Below, in pieces: positions 17,309-27,074 of a stretch of DNA of 64,000 bases. Both the position numbers and the translations under genes were made by a program. The stretch is from Rhizorhapis sp036570425 (lineage in GTDB: Bacteria > Pseudomonadota > Alphaproteobacteria > Sphingomonadales > Sphingomonadaceae), in the NCBI GenBank assembly GCA_036570425.1, contig DATCYF010000009.1:124001-188000 (forward strand). The letters are read 5' to 3'. The notes under the pieces are model-generated. The model ran no database searches, was not told the origin of the DNA, and saw only the letters and a program-made list of their open reading frames with translations. How positions within the stretch are numbered: the first letter of the stretch is position 1; every line of letters starts with the position of its first letter.

Positions 17309-18334
17309 ATGGGTTATCGGGTAGTCGTCGTCGGCGCCACGGGCAATGTAGGCCGTGAAATGCTGAACATCCTTGCCGAGCGCGAATTTCCGGCAGACGA
17401 AATCGCAGCCGTTGCTTCGCCTCGGTCGCAGGGTATGGAAATTGACTTTGGCGAAACCGGCCGCAAGCTGAAGGTCAAGAATATCGAGCATTTCGATTTC
17501 ACCGGGTGGGACATTGCGCTGTTTTCGGCAGGCTCCGGTCCCACGAAGATCTATGCGCCCAAGGCAGCCGAGGCGGGCTGCGTCGTCATCGATAATAGCT
17601 CGCTTTATCGGATGGACCCCGACGTTCCGCTGATCGTGCCCGAAGTAAATCCGGACGCCATCGATGAATACAAGAAGCGGAATATCATCGCCAACCCGAA
17701 CTGCTCTACGGCGCAGTTGGTCGTGGCGCTCAAGCCACTACACGATTATGCAAAAATCAAGCGCGTGGTCGTTTCGACCTATCAGTCGGTTTCGGGCGCG
17801 GGCAAAGTCGGCATGGACGAACTGTTTGAACAGTCGCGTAACATTTTCGTCGGCGACCCGGCGGAGGCCAAGAAGTTCACCAAGCAGATTGCCTTCAACG
17901 TCATCCCCCACATCGACGTCTTCCTGGACGATGGATCGACCAAGGAAGAATGGAAGATGGTGGTGGAAACCAAGAAGATACTGGACCCGGCAATCAAGCT
18001 CACCGCCACCTGCGTTCGCGTGCCGGTCTTCGTTGGCCATTCCGAAGCGGTCAATATCGAGTTCGAAAACGAGATTTCTGCGAAGAAGGCTCAATCCATC
18101 CTGCGTGAAGCGCCGGGCATCATGCTCGTCGACAAGCGTGAGGATGGTGGTTACGTCACGCCGGTAGAATGCGTTGGCGACAGCGCTACTTATATCAGCC
18201 GCGTCCGCGAAGATTCCACGGTCGAAAACGGGCTGACCCTGTGGTGCGTATCCGATAATCTCCGCAAGGGCGCGGCGCTCAATGCCGTGCAGATCGCGGA
18301 GCTGCTCGGCCGACGGCATTTGAAGAAGGCATAA
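17309..18334 (+). CDS. asd: Aspartate-semialdehyde dehydrogenase
   Basis: A 341-residue NADPH enzyme that makes aspartate semialdehyde for lysine, diaminopimelate, threonine and methionine. It has the N-terminal GATGNVGREML nucleotide loop, FSAGSGPTK, the active-site Cys near 132 in ANPNCSTAQL and the acid-base His in the GHSEAVNIEFE segment. The length is standard. It sits between two terminators, so it is probably monocistronic. Confidence 0.96.
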   Translation: MGYRVVVVGATGNVGREMLNILAEREFPADEIAAVASPRSQGMEIDFGETGRKLKVKNIEHFDFTGWDIALFSAGSGPTKIYAPKAAEAGCVVIDNSSLYRMDPDVPLIVPEVNPDAIDEYKKRNIIANPNCSTAQLVVALKPLHDYAKIKRVVVSTYQSVSGAGKVGMDELFEQSRNIFVGDPAEAKKFTKQIAFNVIPHIDVFLDDGSTKEEWKMVVETKKILDPAIKLTATCVRVPVFVGHSEAVNIEFENEISAKKAQSILREAPGIMLVDKREDGGYVTPVECVGDSATYISRVREDSTVENGLTLWCVSDNLRKGAALNAVQIAELLGRRHLKKA

Positions 18335-18341
18335 GGCAGCT

Positions 18342-18371
18342 AAAAGCCCCTCCTTCACCGGAGGGGCTTTT
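18342..18371. terminator. Bidirectional intrinsic terminator between asd and emrB
   Basis: A perfect 12-bp stem, AAAAGCCCCTCC with GGAGGGGCTTTT, and a 6-nt loop. It has a T-run on the plus strand and the matching A-run on the other side, so it can end transcription of both convergent genes. Its last bases overlap the stop codon of the efflux gene. Confidence 0.88.
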
Positions 18372-19914
18372 ATTCCATCACCATATGCATTTCGTTATCC
18401 TTCTTGTGCGTTGGTTTGCGCAGCAAAAGGACCAGGGGAATTATCGCGATCGTTACCCACATCATGAAGTGGAAATCATTAAGATAGGCGATCATCGCTG
18501 CCTGCCGATTGATCTCTCCATCCAGCATCGCCATGGCGCTATCCCCGCTTTGACCGAAACGTAGGGCAGTGTTCGGATCGGTCGGCAGGTTGAACGCGGT
18601 GATATGCCCTGCAAGATCGGCGTGGCTTATCTGAATGTTGCGTGCCAGCAGAAAACTGACCACCGATATTCCAAGGGACGCACCAATGTTGCGGCTAAGG
18701 CTGAGGAGTCCCGCGCCATCCGTGCGATACTCCGATGGCAGGGTAGCAAAGGACATGACATTCAGCGGCACGAAAACCAGCCCAAGTCCCACGCCCTGAA
18801 GCAAACCCGTCCACACCACGGGATGCCAGTCCATTTCCAGGGACCAGCCTGTCATGTACCATAATGACAAAGCCATCATCACAAATCCGGCAAACACCAT
18901 CAGACGGGGATCGATTTTTTCCATCATCCGTCCGGATGCTGCCATCGCGACCATTACGCCCAATCCGCGGGCGGCCAATAACATGCCCGTTTCCAATACT
19001 GGATAACCATATAAATTCTGCAGCATCGGCGGCAGCAGGGCCATGCTGGCCATCATCACAAGGCCCAGAATGAAGAGGAACAGCGTGCCGGTCATCAAAT
19101 TGCGATCCGCGAGCATTTGCGGCCGGAAAAGAGGCATCTTTCCTGTCAGCAAATGCGTGATGAATATCCAGAATCCGGCTATGGCAATCCCGGCTTCGAT
19201 CCATATTTCCGTCGCGTCGAACCAATCCACATGAACGCCGCGATCAAGCATCAATTGCAATGAGCATAAGGCCAGCGCCAGATAGAAGAAGCCCAATCGG
19301 TCAAAGCCCCGCCGGACCACTGGCTTGGGTGGCAGAAAGGCCCACAGGCCGACGAAGCAGATGAGGCCAACAGGCAGGTTAACGTAGAAGACCCAGCGCC
19401 AGGAGAAATTCTCCGTTAGCCAGCCCCCCAGAATTGGACCCAATACCGGCCCGATCATGACCCCCATGCCATAGATCGCCATGGCCCGCCCATGAGCGGA
19501 AGGCGGGTTTATGTCCAGCATGACCGTTTGCGCCAATGGCACGATGAATGCACCGGCCACGCCCTGGAACAACCGAAACGCGACCATCTCGGGCAGGGTT
19601 GTGGCGATGCCGCACAACATGGATGCAATGACGAACAGGACAACTGAAAAGAGAAAGAGGTTGCGCGATCCCACTCTGTCCGCAAGCCAGCCAGTAACCG
19701 GAATAGCTATGGCTGATGCAATGATGTAGCTGGTGAGAACCCAGGTAATGCTGTCCTGCGTAGCGCCCAATGTAGCCTGCATATGGGGCAAGGCGACATT
19801 CGCGATAGTGGAATCCAGCACCTGCATCAGCGTGCCGGCCATCACCGCGATGGTCAGCAGTCCCTTATGCTTGACTTTTAATGGCGCGAAATCAGCGGCG
19901 GGGGTTGCGGACAT
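18370..19914 (-). CDS. DHA2-family MFS multidrug transporter (EmrB/QacA type)
   Basis: A 514-residue inner-membrane drug/H+ antiporter with about 14 membrane helices. Motifs: LDSTIANVALPHMQ (motif D1), WLADRVGSRNLFL (motif A) and GPVLGPILGGWL (motif C, antiporter). It partners the HlyD-type adaptor gene, whose stop overlaps its start by 23 bp, forming a marR-emrA-emrB operon. With an outer-membrane channel encoded elsewhere it would export toxic compounds. Substrate unknown. Confidence 0.93.
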   Translation of the reverse strand: MSATPAADFAPLKVKHKGLLTIAVMAGTLMQVLDSTIANVALPHMQATLGATQDSITWVLTSYIIASAIAIPVTGWLADRVGSRNLFLFSVVLFVIASMLCGIATTLPEMVAFRLFQGVAGAFIVPLAQTVMLDINPPSAHGRAMAIYGMGVMIGPVLGPILGGWLTENFSWRWVFYVNLPVGLICFVGLWAFLPPKPVVRRGFDRLGFFYLALALCSLQLMLDRGVHVDWFDATEIWIEAGIAIAGFWIFITHLLTGKMPLFRPQMLADRNLMTGTLFLFILGLVMMASMALLPPMLQNLYGYPVLETGMLLAARGLGVMVAMAASGRMMEKIDPRLMVFAGFVMMALSLWYMTGWSLEMDWHPVVWTGLLQGVGLGLVFVPLNVMSFATLPSEYRTDGAGLLSLSRNIGASLGISVVSFLLARNIQISHADLAGHITAFNLPTDPNTALRFGQSGDSAMAMLDGEINRQAAMIAYLNDFHFMMWVTIAIIPLVLLLRKPTHKKDNEMHMVME

Positions 19915-20980
19915 CGACCTTCACCTGAGCGCTCATGCCAGCAATGAGCGGGCGTGAGGATTTGCTGTCGATGGCGATGCGAACAGGAATGCGCTGCGTT
20001 ACCTTCACCCAGTTTCCATTGGCGTTTTGTGCCGGAATGACCGAGAATTCGGATCCCGTACCTGCGCCAATGCTCTGGACATGCCCCTTCAGTTGCAGGT
20101 CCGGATAGGCGTCCAGCTCGATCTCCGCGGGCTGGTTCACTTGCATGTGGTTAAGCTGCGTTTCCTTGAAATTCGCTTCGACCCAGCTTTTCTGGTCGGA
20201 CACGATGCTGACGGCGGGAAGGCCGGTGACCATCATCTGACCGACCTGCAATCGGTCCGACTGGCTGATCATACCGGACACCGGCGCACGAACGACTGTG
20301 CGGCTGAGATCCAGTGCTGCTTTGTCCCGTTGCGCCTTGGCCGCGGCGATGGCCGGATTTTCGCCAGGCACTGCCGGACCTGTAGCAAGCGACGCGCGCG
20401 CCTTTGCGGCTTCCGCCTTTGCTGCCCGCAATTTTTCGCGTGCCTGTTGAAGAGCATGTTCCGCATCCTGAAGCCGTGCCCGGGTGGTAAAACCCCGTGC
20501 CATCAAAGCGCGCTGCCGCTCATAGTCCTCCGTGGCATATCGGATGTCTTCCTGAGCACTGCTGATGTCGACGCCGGTCGCGCTGTAGTCCGTATGCAAT
20601 TTCTGAAGATCGACTTGCGCCGACGCGATGGAGGCTTTCGCCTGCGCCAGTGCGACTTGATAAGGCTCAGGATCAATGCGGAACAATATGTCGCCAACAT
20701 TCACATGCTGATTTTCACGGACGTTGACGGAGACAATCCGGCCTGACACATCGCTGCCGACAGCCACCTTATCCTGTTGCACGTAAGCATTGTCAGTGCT
20801 GACATATCGTCCGCCTGTCAGCCAGAAATAGCCGCCTACGACGGCCAGCAGCAAAGGAGCGGAGAACATCAACATCCGTCTGCGCCAAGGCGAGGCGGGT
20901 GGAGCGTCTGCAGTGGGCGCGCCCTCTTGAACAGGGGCAGCCGTTTGCTCCTGCCATGCGGGGCGATCGGCTTCAGCCAT
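19892..20980 (-). CDS. HlyD-family membrane fusion protein (EmrA type)
   Basis: A 362-residue periplasmic adaptor. One N-terminal membrane helix (about residues 33-51) is followed by a biotinyl-lipoyl half-motif (VNVRENQHVNVGDILFRID), a long alpha-helical hairpin (about 95-200) and the beta barrel (LQVGQMMVTGLPAVSIVSDQ, VEANFKETQL). This matches EmrA. It overlaps its neighbours on both sides (8 bp with marR, 23 bp with emrB), so the three are co-translated. Confidence 0.93.
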   Translation of the reverse strand: MAEADRPAWQEQTAAPVQEGAPTADAPPASPWRRRMLMFSAPLLLAVVGGYFWLTGGRYVSTDNAYVQQDKVAVGSDVSGRIVSVNVRENQHVNVGDILFRIDPEPYQVALAQAKASIASAQVDLQKLHTDYSATGVDISSAQEDIRYATEDYERQRALMARGFTTRARLQDAEHALQQAREKLRAAKAEAAKARASLATGPAVPGENPAIAAAKAQRDKAALDLSRTVVRAPVSGMISQSDRLQVGQMMVTGLPAVSIVSDQKSWVEANFKETQLNHMQVNQPAEIELDAYPDLQLKGHVQSIGAGTGSEFSVIPAQNANGNWVKVTQRIPVRIAIDSKSSRPLIAGMSAQVKVDVRNPRR

Positions 20981-21422
20981 GCCGCGCCTCCTTCGTGTCC
21001 ACGACCATGCCGTTGAGATTTTGGCGAATAGTGTCCAGCATCCGCACGAGATTGTTTTGATCGCTTTTGGTTAACCCAGCCAGGGCGGCTGTATTCAACA
21101 GGGATGCCCGGTCCTTCATGCCGTCAATCAGCGGCATGGCCGCGTCAGTGAGGAAAATTTGCCATGCCCGGCGATCGTTCGGATCATGGCGGCGCTCAAC
21201 AAGCCCCGCCTGCTCCAGTCGGTCAACCATGCGGCAGGTCGTGATCGGTTCGACGTCCAGCATATCGGCCAGAGTTCCCTGATTGATCCCGGGATTGCAA
21301 TGGACGCTCACGAGCACACGCCATTGCGGGCTGGTAATGCCGGTGTCGCGCGACATTTCATCAAACCGCCTCCGCATGAGTCGCGCAATCCCCGCAAAGA
21401 TATATCCAATGCTCTCAGTCAT
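20973..21422 (-). CDS. MarR-family transcriptional regulator
   Basis: A 149-residue winged-helix regulator: ITSPQWRVLVSVHCNPGINQGTLADML, TCRMVDRLEQAGLVERRHDPNDRRAW (recognition helix and wing with DxRxxx). It probably represses the downstream emrA-emrB operon and releases on binding a phenolic or drug ligand. I start it at 21422 (MTESIGYIFAGIARL), since the 55 residues before it are not family-like. No ribosome binding site is visible and a promoter ends 6 bp upstream, which suggests a leaderless mRNA. Confidence 0.87.
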   Translation of the reverse strand: MTESIGYIFAGIARLMRRRFDEMSRDTGITSPQWRVLVSVHCNPGINQGTLADMLDVEPITTCRMVDRLEQAGLVERRHDPNDRRAWQIFLTDAAMPLIDGMKDRASLLNTAALAGLTKSDQNNLVRMLDTIRQNLNGMVVDTKEARHG

Positions 21423-21427
21423 AACGC

Positions 21428-21457
21428 GCACATAGTGTCCATGCTTAATATGTGCAA
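21428..21457 (-). promoter_or_regulatory. marR-emrAB promoter with overlapping inverted repeat
   Basis: On the minus strand TTGCAC (21457-21452), 17 bp, TATGTG (21434-21429), then 6 bp to the marR ATG. A perfect 7-bp inverted repeat, GCACATA (21428-21434) and TATGTGC (21449-21455), has 14 bp between arms and covers both hexamers. It is a good candidate for the MarR autoregulation site. Confidence 0.5.
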
Positions 21458-21605
21458 GAATAGTTCTAATGACCGCGCCGTTCGATACGAATTCCGTACT
21501 GTGGGATAGCGCGAGCGAATTGACCGGGATCGCGCATGCCTCGACATGATCGGTCCTCCGCGCTACCCGTGGGGAAACGGGCGCCAATAGATAAATGGAC
21601 AGCGA

Positions 21606-22376
21606 ATGTCGGAATATTCCTCAACTGACGCAAGGATCGACTGGTTCGCTGGCCAGGATGGCACGCGGCTTTGCCTGCACATCATCGGGGAAGGACGTCC
21701 GCTTGTGCTTTTGCACGGTTTGTTTTCCAGCGCCTTTGTAAACTGGATCAAATTCGGCACTGCGGCGCATCTTGCCAAGGCGGGTTTTCAGGTGTTCATG
21801 CCAGACCTTCGCGCGCATGGGGAAAGTGCCGCGCCGCATGATCCCGCAGCGTATCCATCCGATATCCTGGTGCAGGATGCACGGGCACTGATGGCGCACC
21901 TGAACCTGTCTGATTTTGACATAGGCGGTTTTTCCCTGGGCGCGCGCACGGTCGCCAAGCTGCTCGTGGAGGGACTGCAGCCTCGCCGCGCCATATTGGC
22001 GGGCATGGGACTGGAGGGGCTTTCAGGCTGGGCGAAGCGGCGGGAGTTTTTCCTGACAGCCATCGCCGCTCGTGACACGGTCAAGCGCGGCGATCCCCAT
22101 TGGATGGCCGTGCAGTTCATGAAGACGATGAAGATCGACCCGGAAGCCGCCGCCCTGCTGCTGGAGACTTTTGGCGATGTGGAGCCTGATGAGATCGCAG
22201 GCGTCGCCACCGAAACCCTGATCGTCTGCGGTCGGGAGGATCGCGATAATGGGTCGCCGGTGGCGCTGGCTGACCTGCTTCCCAATGGCCGGTTTGCCGA
22301 AATTCCGGGCACGCACATGAGCTGTGTGACCATGCCGGAACTCGGCAACGCAATGGCTGATTTCCTGAACGCTTGA
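21606..22376 (+). CDS. Alpha/beta hydrolase
   Basis: A 256-residue alpha/beta hydrolase. The oxyanion segment LVLLHGLFSS, the nucleophile elbow GGFSLGARTV (Ser in G-F-S-L-G), an acid residue in LIVCGREDRDNG and a C-terminal catalytic His in IPGTHMSCV complete the triad. No signal peptide, so probably cytoplasmic. Substrate unknown. It is divergent from marR and 60 bp ahead of the M2 peptidase. Confidence 0.86.
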   Translation: MSEYSSTDARIDWFAGQDGTRLCLHIIGEGRPLVLLHGLFSSAFVNWIKFGTAAHLAKAGFQVFMPDLRAHGESAAPHDPAAYPSDILVQDARALMAHLNLSDFDIGGFSLGARTVAKLLVEGLQPRRAILAGMGLEGLSGWAKRREFFLTAIAARDTVKRGDPHWMAVQFMKTMKIDPEAAALLLETFGDVEPDEIAGVATETLIVCGREDRDNGSPVALADLLPNGRFAEIPGTHMSCVTMPELGNAMADFLNA

Positions 22377-22436
22377 CCCATAGGGTTTGACTCGGCACTG
22401 TCTCGGGCGTCACACTGCCTGGAAGGACGTAAGCCT

Positions 22437-24275
22437 ATGAAACTCGCCGTTTCCCTGGCCGCTCTCGCCGTTGTTCTGATGACGTCATCCGCACTTGCCA
22501 AAGACCCGAAAACCGATAGCAGCACCACCAACGCGAAGCCGACCGCAGCGAATGCCGCAGCTTTCATAGCTCGGGCGGAAAAGGAACTGTTCGACTATTC
22601 AGTCGACGCCAGCCGCGTGGCGTGGGTGAATGCTACCTATATAACTGATGACACGGATGCCCTGGCCGCCCAATCAGGTGCAAAGGGCACGGAGATGGCG
22701 GTTCGCTTCGCTCTGGAAGCTGCGAAATATCAGAATGTGCCCGGCCTTTCCGCTGACATGAAGCGGAAGCTGAACGTGCTTCGGGGCGCACTGGTTCTTC
22801 CTGCTCCGACCACAGCAGGCGCGGCGGCTGAACTCAACGAAATCGCGACAAAGCTGCAGTCCGCTTATGGCAAAGGCAAGGGAACGCTGAATGGGCAGCC
22901 CATCAACGGCAGCGATATCGAGGCGGCCATGGGAACCAACCGCAGCCCCGCACAGCTCAAGGAAATGTGGGTAAGCTGGCATGATAATGTGGGCAAGCCC
23001 ATGAAGGCCGATTACGTCCGCATGGTCGATATCGCCAATAAGGGGGCGGTTGAACTCGGCTACGATGATGTGGGCGCGATGTGGCGTTCGCAATACGACA
23101 TGCCCGCCGATCAGTTTGCCGCTTTGACGGACAGGCTATGGCAGCAGGTAAAGCCGCTTTATGACGAATTGCACTGCTATACGCGCAGCAAGCTGAACGA
23201 AAAATATGGGGATAAGGTGCAGCCCCGAACGGGGCCCATCCGTGCCGATCTGCTCGGCAACATGTGGGCACAGGAATGGGGCAACATCTATGACGTCGTC
23301 GCACCCGAAGGAGCAGGCGACCTAGGATATGACATTGGCGACCTGCTTGTCGCAAAGGGCTATGATCCCTTGAAAATGGTGAAAACCGGTGAAGGTTTTT
23401 ACAGCTCGCTGGGATTTGCGCCGCTGCCCGAAACCTTTTGGGCCCGGTCGATGATCACAAAGCCCCAGGATCGGGAGGTCGTCTGCCACGCCAGTGCCTG
23501 GGATATCGACAACAAGGACGATGTCCGTATCAAGATGTGCACCAAGGTTAATAGCGACGATTTCGTTACTATTCATCATGAGCTTGGCCACAATTATTAT
23601 CAGCGGGCCTATAAGCAGCAGCCTTATCTCTATCTGAACGGAGCCAATGACGGCTTTCATGAAGCGATCGGCGATTTCGTAGCGCTATCGATCACGCCGC
23701 AATATCTGGTCGACATCGGCCTGCTGGATCCGGCGAAGGTACCGAGCGAGGACAAGGACATTGGCCTGCTGCTGCGGCAGGCGATGGATAAGGTGGCGTT
23801 TTTGCCTTTCGGTCTGCTGATCGACAAGTGGCGCTGGGGCGTCTTCGATGGTACGATCACACCTGCGGATTACAATAATGCCTGGACGGCATTGCGACTG
23901 CAATATCAGGGCATAAAACCGCCGGTTGATCGTCCCGCGGATGCCTTCGATCCCGGTGCTAAGTTCCATATTCCCGGGAATACACCTTATACCCGCTATT
24001 TCCTCGCCCGAATTCTGCAATTCCAGTTCTACAAGGCTGCGTGCGATCAGGCGGGCTGGAAGGGGCCGCTCCACCGTTGTTCCTTTTTCGGCAACAAGGA
24101 AGTCGGCAAGAGGTTGAACGCCATGCTGGAAATGGGCGCATCAAAGCCTTGGCCCGATGCGCTGGAGGTCTTTACTGGTCAGCGCGAAATGTCAGGACAA
24201 GCCATGATTGAATATTTCAAGCCACTTCAGGAATGGTTGAAGCAGGAAAACAAAGGAAAGCAATGCGGCTGGTGA
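22437..24275 (+). CDS. M2-family peptidyl-dipeptidase (ACE-like), exported
   Basis: A 612-residue secreted zinc metallopeptidase of the angiotensin-converting-enzyme family that removes C-terminal dipeptides. A signal peptide (LAALAVVLMTSSALA) directs it to the periplasm. The zinc site HHELGHNYYQ and the downstream GANDGFHEAIGDFVALS Glu ligand are intact, as is the ACE-type C-terminal substrate region (PYTRYFLARILQFQFYKA). The ribosome binding site GGAAGGA precedes the ATG. It is probably nutritional, degrading peptides; no partner genes are linked. Confidence 0.94.
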   Translation: MKLAVSLAALAVVLMTSSALAKDPKTDSSTTNAKPTAANAAAFIARAEKELFDYSVDASRVAWVNATYITDDTDALAAQSGAKGTEMAVRFALEAAKYQNVPGLSADMKRKLNVLRGALVLPAPTTAGAAAELNEIATKLQSAYGKGKGTLNGQPINGSDIEAAMGTNRSPAQLKEMWVSWHDNVGKPMKADYVRMVDIANKGAVELGYDDVGAMWRSQYDMPADQFAALTDRLWQQVKPLYDELHCYTRSKLNEKYGDKVQPRTGPIRADLLGNMWAQEWGNIYDVVAPEGAGDLGYDIGDLLVAKGYDPLKMVKTGEGFYSSLGFAPLPETFWARSMITKPQDREVVCHASAWDIDNKDDVRIKMCTKVNSDDFVTIHHELGHNYYQRAYKQQPYLYLNGANDGFHEAIGDFVALSITPQYLVDIGLLDPAKVPSEDKDIGLLLRQAMDKVAFLPFGLLIDKWRWGVFDGTITPADYNNAWTALRLQYQGIKPPVDRPADAFDPGAKFHIPGNTPYTRYFLARILQFQFYKAACDQAGWKGPLHRCSFFGNKEVGKRLNAMLEMGASKPWPDALEVFTGQREMSGQAMIEYFKPLQEWLKQENKGKQCGW

Positions 24276-24342
24276 AATAATATTCTTCTTTTGCAGATAA
24301 AAGCAATTTCCATAGCGCCGGAAGCTGCTTAATTAACGTCAG

Positions 24343-25563
24343 ATGAATCCTTCCGCCGTGGCTCTCGCAATATTGCTGTCAACAAGCGCTATACTGAGCG
24401 CGACAATGGGCGTCGCCTGGGCGCATTTCGGCAGACAACGCCATGCGCTCACCCTCGCTTTCGCTTATGGGAGCGGCTTGGTGCATTGGTCGATCGACGC
24501 CATCGGCTTGCTCTGGTTCCCAGGCAATCCAGCAATTATCGGAACGGCGACGGTTTTTACCATAATCACCAGCACATTGGTGGCGATGGCTTGTCGCCAA
24601 CGGTCATTGCTTCCCGAATATTTCGGCCGGTTCGCTCTGGCGGCCGGTTTGACTGCCGTAGCGATACTCGCCGTTTCGATTACTGACATCCATGTCGCCA
24701 TGCGCGCGGTGCTGCCGTGCCTTTACTCTGCGGTCATGATGGCTGTGGCCATAAGCGCACTGCGAAGAAAGACAGTCCGTAAAATGGAGAAAGCGAGCCG
24801 ACTGACGGCCCCGGAAATCGCTTTCATTGCCGTTTTGGCGGTCGTGGCGATCTTCCAGGTCATGCTCTGCATTACGGCGTTGGCGTTTATCGGACCAAAG
24901 GGCGACGCGGCGGGGATTATGCTGCTGCGGGGAATGATGGCCATTGGCGTTCCGCCCTTGTTCGTGGCGACCGGCATTGCTGCGGTCCTGCTGGTGGCAG
25001 GCGATCTGGCTGAGCAATTGCGTGGATTGGTCGCGCGGGACGCGCTGACCGGCGTGCTGAATCGGCGTGGTCTGGAGGAAGCGGCCGCCATGATCATCGC
25101 CAATGCGCGCAGGCATGGACGGGACTTGACCGTGGTTGTCGCCGACATCGACAATTTCAAGGCGCTTAACGACCAATTGGGACATAGCGCGGGGGACCGG
25201 GCTCTTATCGCCTTTACGGAATATGTGGAGGCTGCGATCCGGCATGGAGATGTTCTGGGCCGATTGGGCGGCGATGAATTCTGTATGATCCTGCTCGATA
25301 CCAGCGCCGCCGATGCCGTCCATGTGATGGAACGCGCGCGCAGTGAAATAGAACGCCATACGCATGAAGAAATGCCCCATTGCCGCTTGACGGCCAGCTT
25401 TGGCATTGCGGGTTTGCGGGAAAGCGACCTGATATTCGATACGCTGATCCGCCGCGCTGACCGCGCACTTTACCGGTCCAAGCTGGCGGGCCGCAACTGC
25501 ATCAGCATTGCCAAGGGCGATTCTGAAGTTTCACCGGAATGGCGGCTCGTTGAACGCGCGTAA
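24343..25563 (+). CDS. Membrane-bound diguanylate cyclase (GGDEF)
   Basis: A 406-residue protein. The first 225 residues form about seven membrane helices. A C-terminal GGDEF domain follows: RDALTGVLNRRGLEE, VVVADIDNFKALNDQLGHSAGD, RLGGDEFCMILL and RRADRALYRSK. The active motif is intact, so it should make cyclic-di-GMP. An I-site RxxD is not evident at the usual place. Its end overlaps the convergent AMP nucleosidase gene by 33 bp. TTAATT 8 bp before the ATG may be a -10 of a leaderless promoter. Confidence 0.9.
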   Translation: MNPSAVALAILLSTSAILSATMGVAWAHFGRQRHALTLAFAYGSGLVHWSIDAIGLLWFPGNPAIIGTATVFTIITSTLVAMACRQRSLLPEYFGRFALAAGLTAVAILAVSITDIHVAMRAVLPCLYSAVMMAVAISALRRKTVRKMEKASRLTAPEIAFIAVLAVVAIFQVMLCITALAFIGPKGDAAGIMLLRGMMAIGVPPLFVATGIAAVLLVAGDLAEQLRGLVARDALTGVLNRRGLEEAAAMIIANARRHGRDLTVVVADIDNFKALNDQLGHSAGDRALIAFTEYVEAAIRHGDVLGRLGGDEFCMILLDTSAADAVHVMERARSEIERHTHEEMPHCRLTASFGIAGLRESDLIFDTLIRRADRALYRSKLAGRNCISIAKGDSEVSPEWRLVERA

Positions 25564-26982
25564 TTTGCGGCTGTGCAGCTTTGGGCCTTCCTGCCGCAAC
25601 AATTCGCAGGTTTCGATGCCCACGCGCAAATGGCTGGCGATCGCTTCCTCATAAAAGCGATTGGCCTGACCCGGCAGCTTCAGTTCACCATGGATCGGCT
25701 TGTCCGACACGCATAACAAGGTGCCATAAGGCACGCGGAAGCGATATCCCTGTGCTGCGATGGTGGCGCTTTCCATGTCTATGCCGACCGCGCGCGACTG
25801 GCTGAAGCGAAGCGCGGATTTCGAATGGCGCAGTTCCCAGTTGCGATCGTCGGTGGTCACGATGGTGCCAGTGCGCAGCCGCCGCTTGAACTCCTCCTCC
25901 GTACCGCCGAGAACATCATGCGCGGCCTTGGCCATGGCAAGCTGCACTTCTGCAATGGCGGGAATGGGGATTTCCGGGGGCAGCATTTCGTCAAGAACGC
26001 GGTCATCTCGCAGATAGGCGTGGGCAAGTACATAATCGCCGATCCGCTGGCTGGGCCGCAGGCCGCCGCAATGCCCGATCATCAGCCACGCTTCCGGCCG
26101 GACCACTGCCAGATGGTCAGTAATCGTCTTGGCATTGGAAGGCCCCACGCCGATATTGACGAGCGTGATCCCGCTCCGGTCTGGCGCCATCAGGTGATAG
26201 GCGGGCATTTGATGTTTGCGCCATGCGCTGTCCGCGATCATCTTCGCCGAATCAGCCGTGCCGGGCGTCACATAAACGCCACCCGCACCCGAAAGTGCGT
26301 GGTAGCGGCCACCCTTTTCCAATTCGCCGCAGGCCCAGGCCACGAATTCGTCGACATAGCGATGGTAGTTGGTGAACAGCACGAAACGCTGCACATGCTC
26401 TGGCGGGGTGCCGGTGTAATGCTTGAGGCGGGCCAGTGAAAAATCTGTGCGTAGACCGTCGAACAGGGCCAGCGGCCGCACTCCCTCGGCATTCGGCAGA
26501 AACAGTCCGTCTGCGATCTCATCGCCGATTTCCGCCAGTTCCGTGGCCGGGAAATAGCGGGCCAGTTCATTCGGCGCGATGCCATCCAGCGCCGACATGT
26601 CCAAACCTTCCAGAACATAGGGGAAGGGCATTTGTTGCGCGCTCTTGCCCACTTCCACTTTCACGCCATAATCCTGCACAAGCAGATCGATCTGCTCGGC
26701 AAGATAATCGGCGTACATGGCGGGACGGGTGATCGTGCTGACAAACACGCCGGGCGCGGAAAGGCGCGCGAAGGATCGCACCTGGGGAACTGCGTCCCAA
26801 CTGCCGGCATGAGTGATGCGCAATTCGGGATAACAGAAGAGCCGTTGTGCCAGTGCTTCGGGGCCTGGCACCGTGCCATCGGCAGCGAAACGCAACATGG
26901 CGGAACGGAGATTTTGGAGCGCATCCTGATAGATGGCGTCCAACTCCGCGACGATGTCTTTCCCATGAACGACTATGGTCAT
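25531..26982 (-). CDS. amn: AMP nucleosidase
   Basis: A 483-residue enzyme that splits AMP into adenine and ribose 5-phosphate. It has the N-terminal AMP nucleosidase domain (residues about 1-170) and the C-terminal phosphorylase-type domain with VNIGVGPSNAKTITDHLAVVRPEAWLMIGHCGGL (short form GVGPSNAKT), DMESATIAAQGYRFRVPYGTLL and a C-terminal VGIETCELL. Length is normal. It is monocistronic, with its tail overlapping the GGDEF gene. Confidence 0.94.
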   Translation of the reverse strand: MTIVVHGKDIVAELDAIYQDALQNLRSAMLRFAADGTVPGPEALAQRLFCYPELRITHAGSWDAVPQVRSFARLSAPGVFVSTITRPAMYADYLAEQIDLLVQDYGVKVEVGKSAQQMPFPYVLEGLDMSALDGIAPNELARYFPATELAEIGDEIADGLFLPNAEGVRPLALFDGLRTDFSLARLKHYTGTPPEHVQRFVLFTNYHRYVDEFVAWACGELEKGGRYHALSGAGGVYVTPGTADSAKMIADSAWRKHQMPAYHLMAPDRSGITLVNIGVGPSNAKTITDHLAVVRPEAWLMIGHCGGLRPSQRIGDYVLAHAYLRDDRVLDEMLPPEIPIPAIAEVQLAMAKAAHDVLGGTEEEFKRRLRTGTIVTTDDRNWELRHSKSALRFSQSRAVGIDMESATIAAQGYRFRVPYGTLLCVSDKPIHGELKLPGQANRFYEEAIASHLRVGIETCELLRQEGPKLHSRKLRAFNEPPFR

Positions 26983-27074
26983 GGATTGATTGGTAGCGTG
27001 TTCCCGGTACGGCGTGAAGAGCGTGATGTGCCGCGCAGGATCTTAAAAATTCTGGGCCGTCGATTTGGGCTTTT

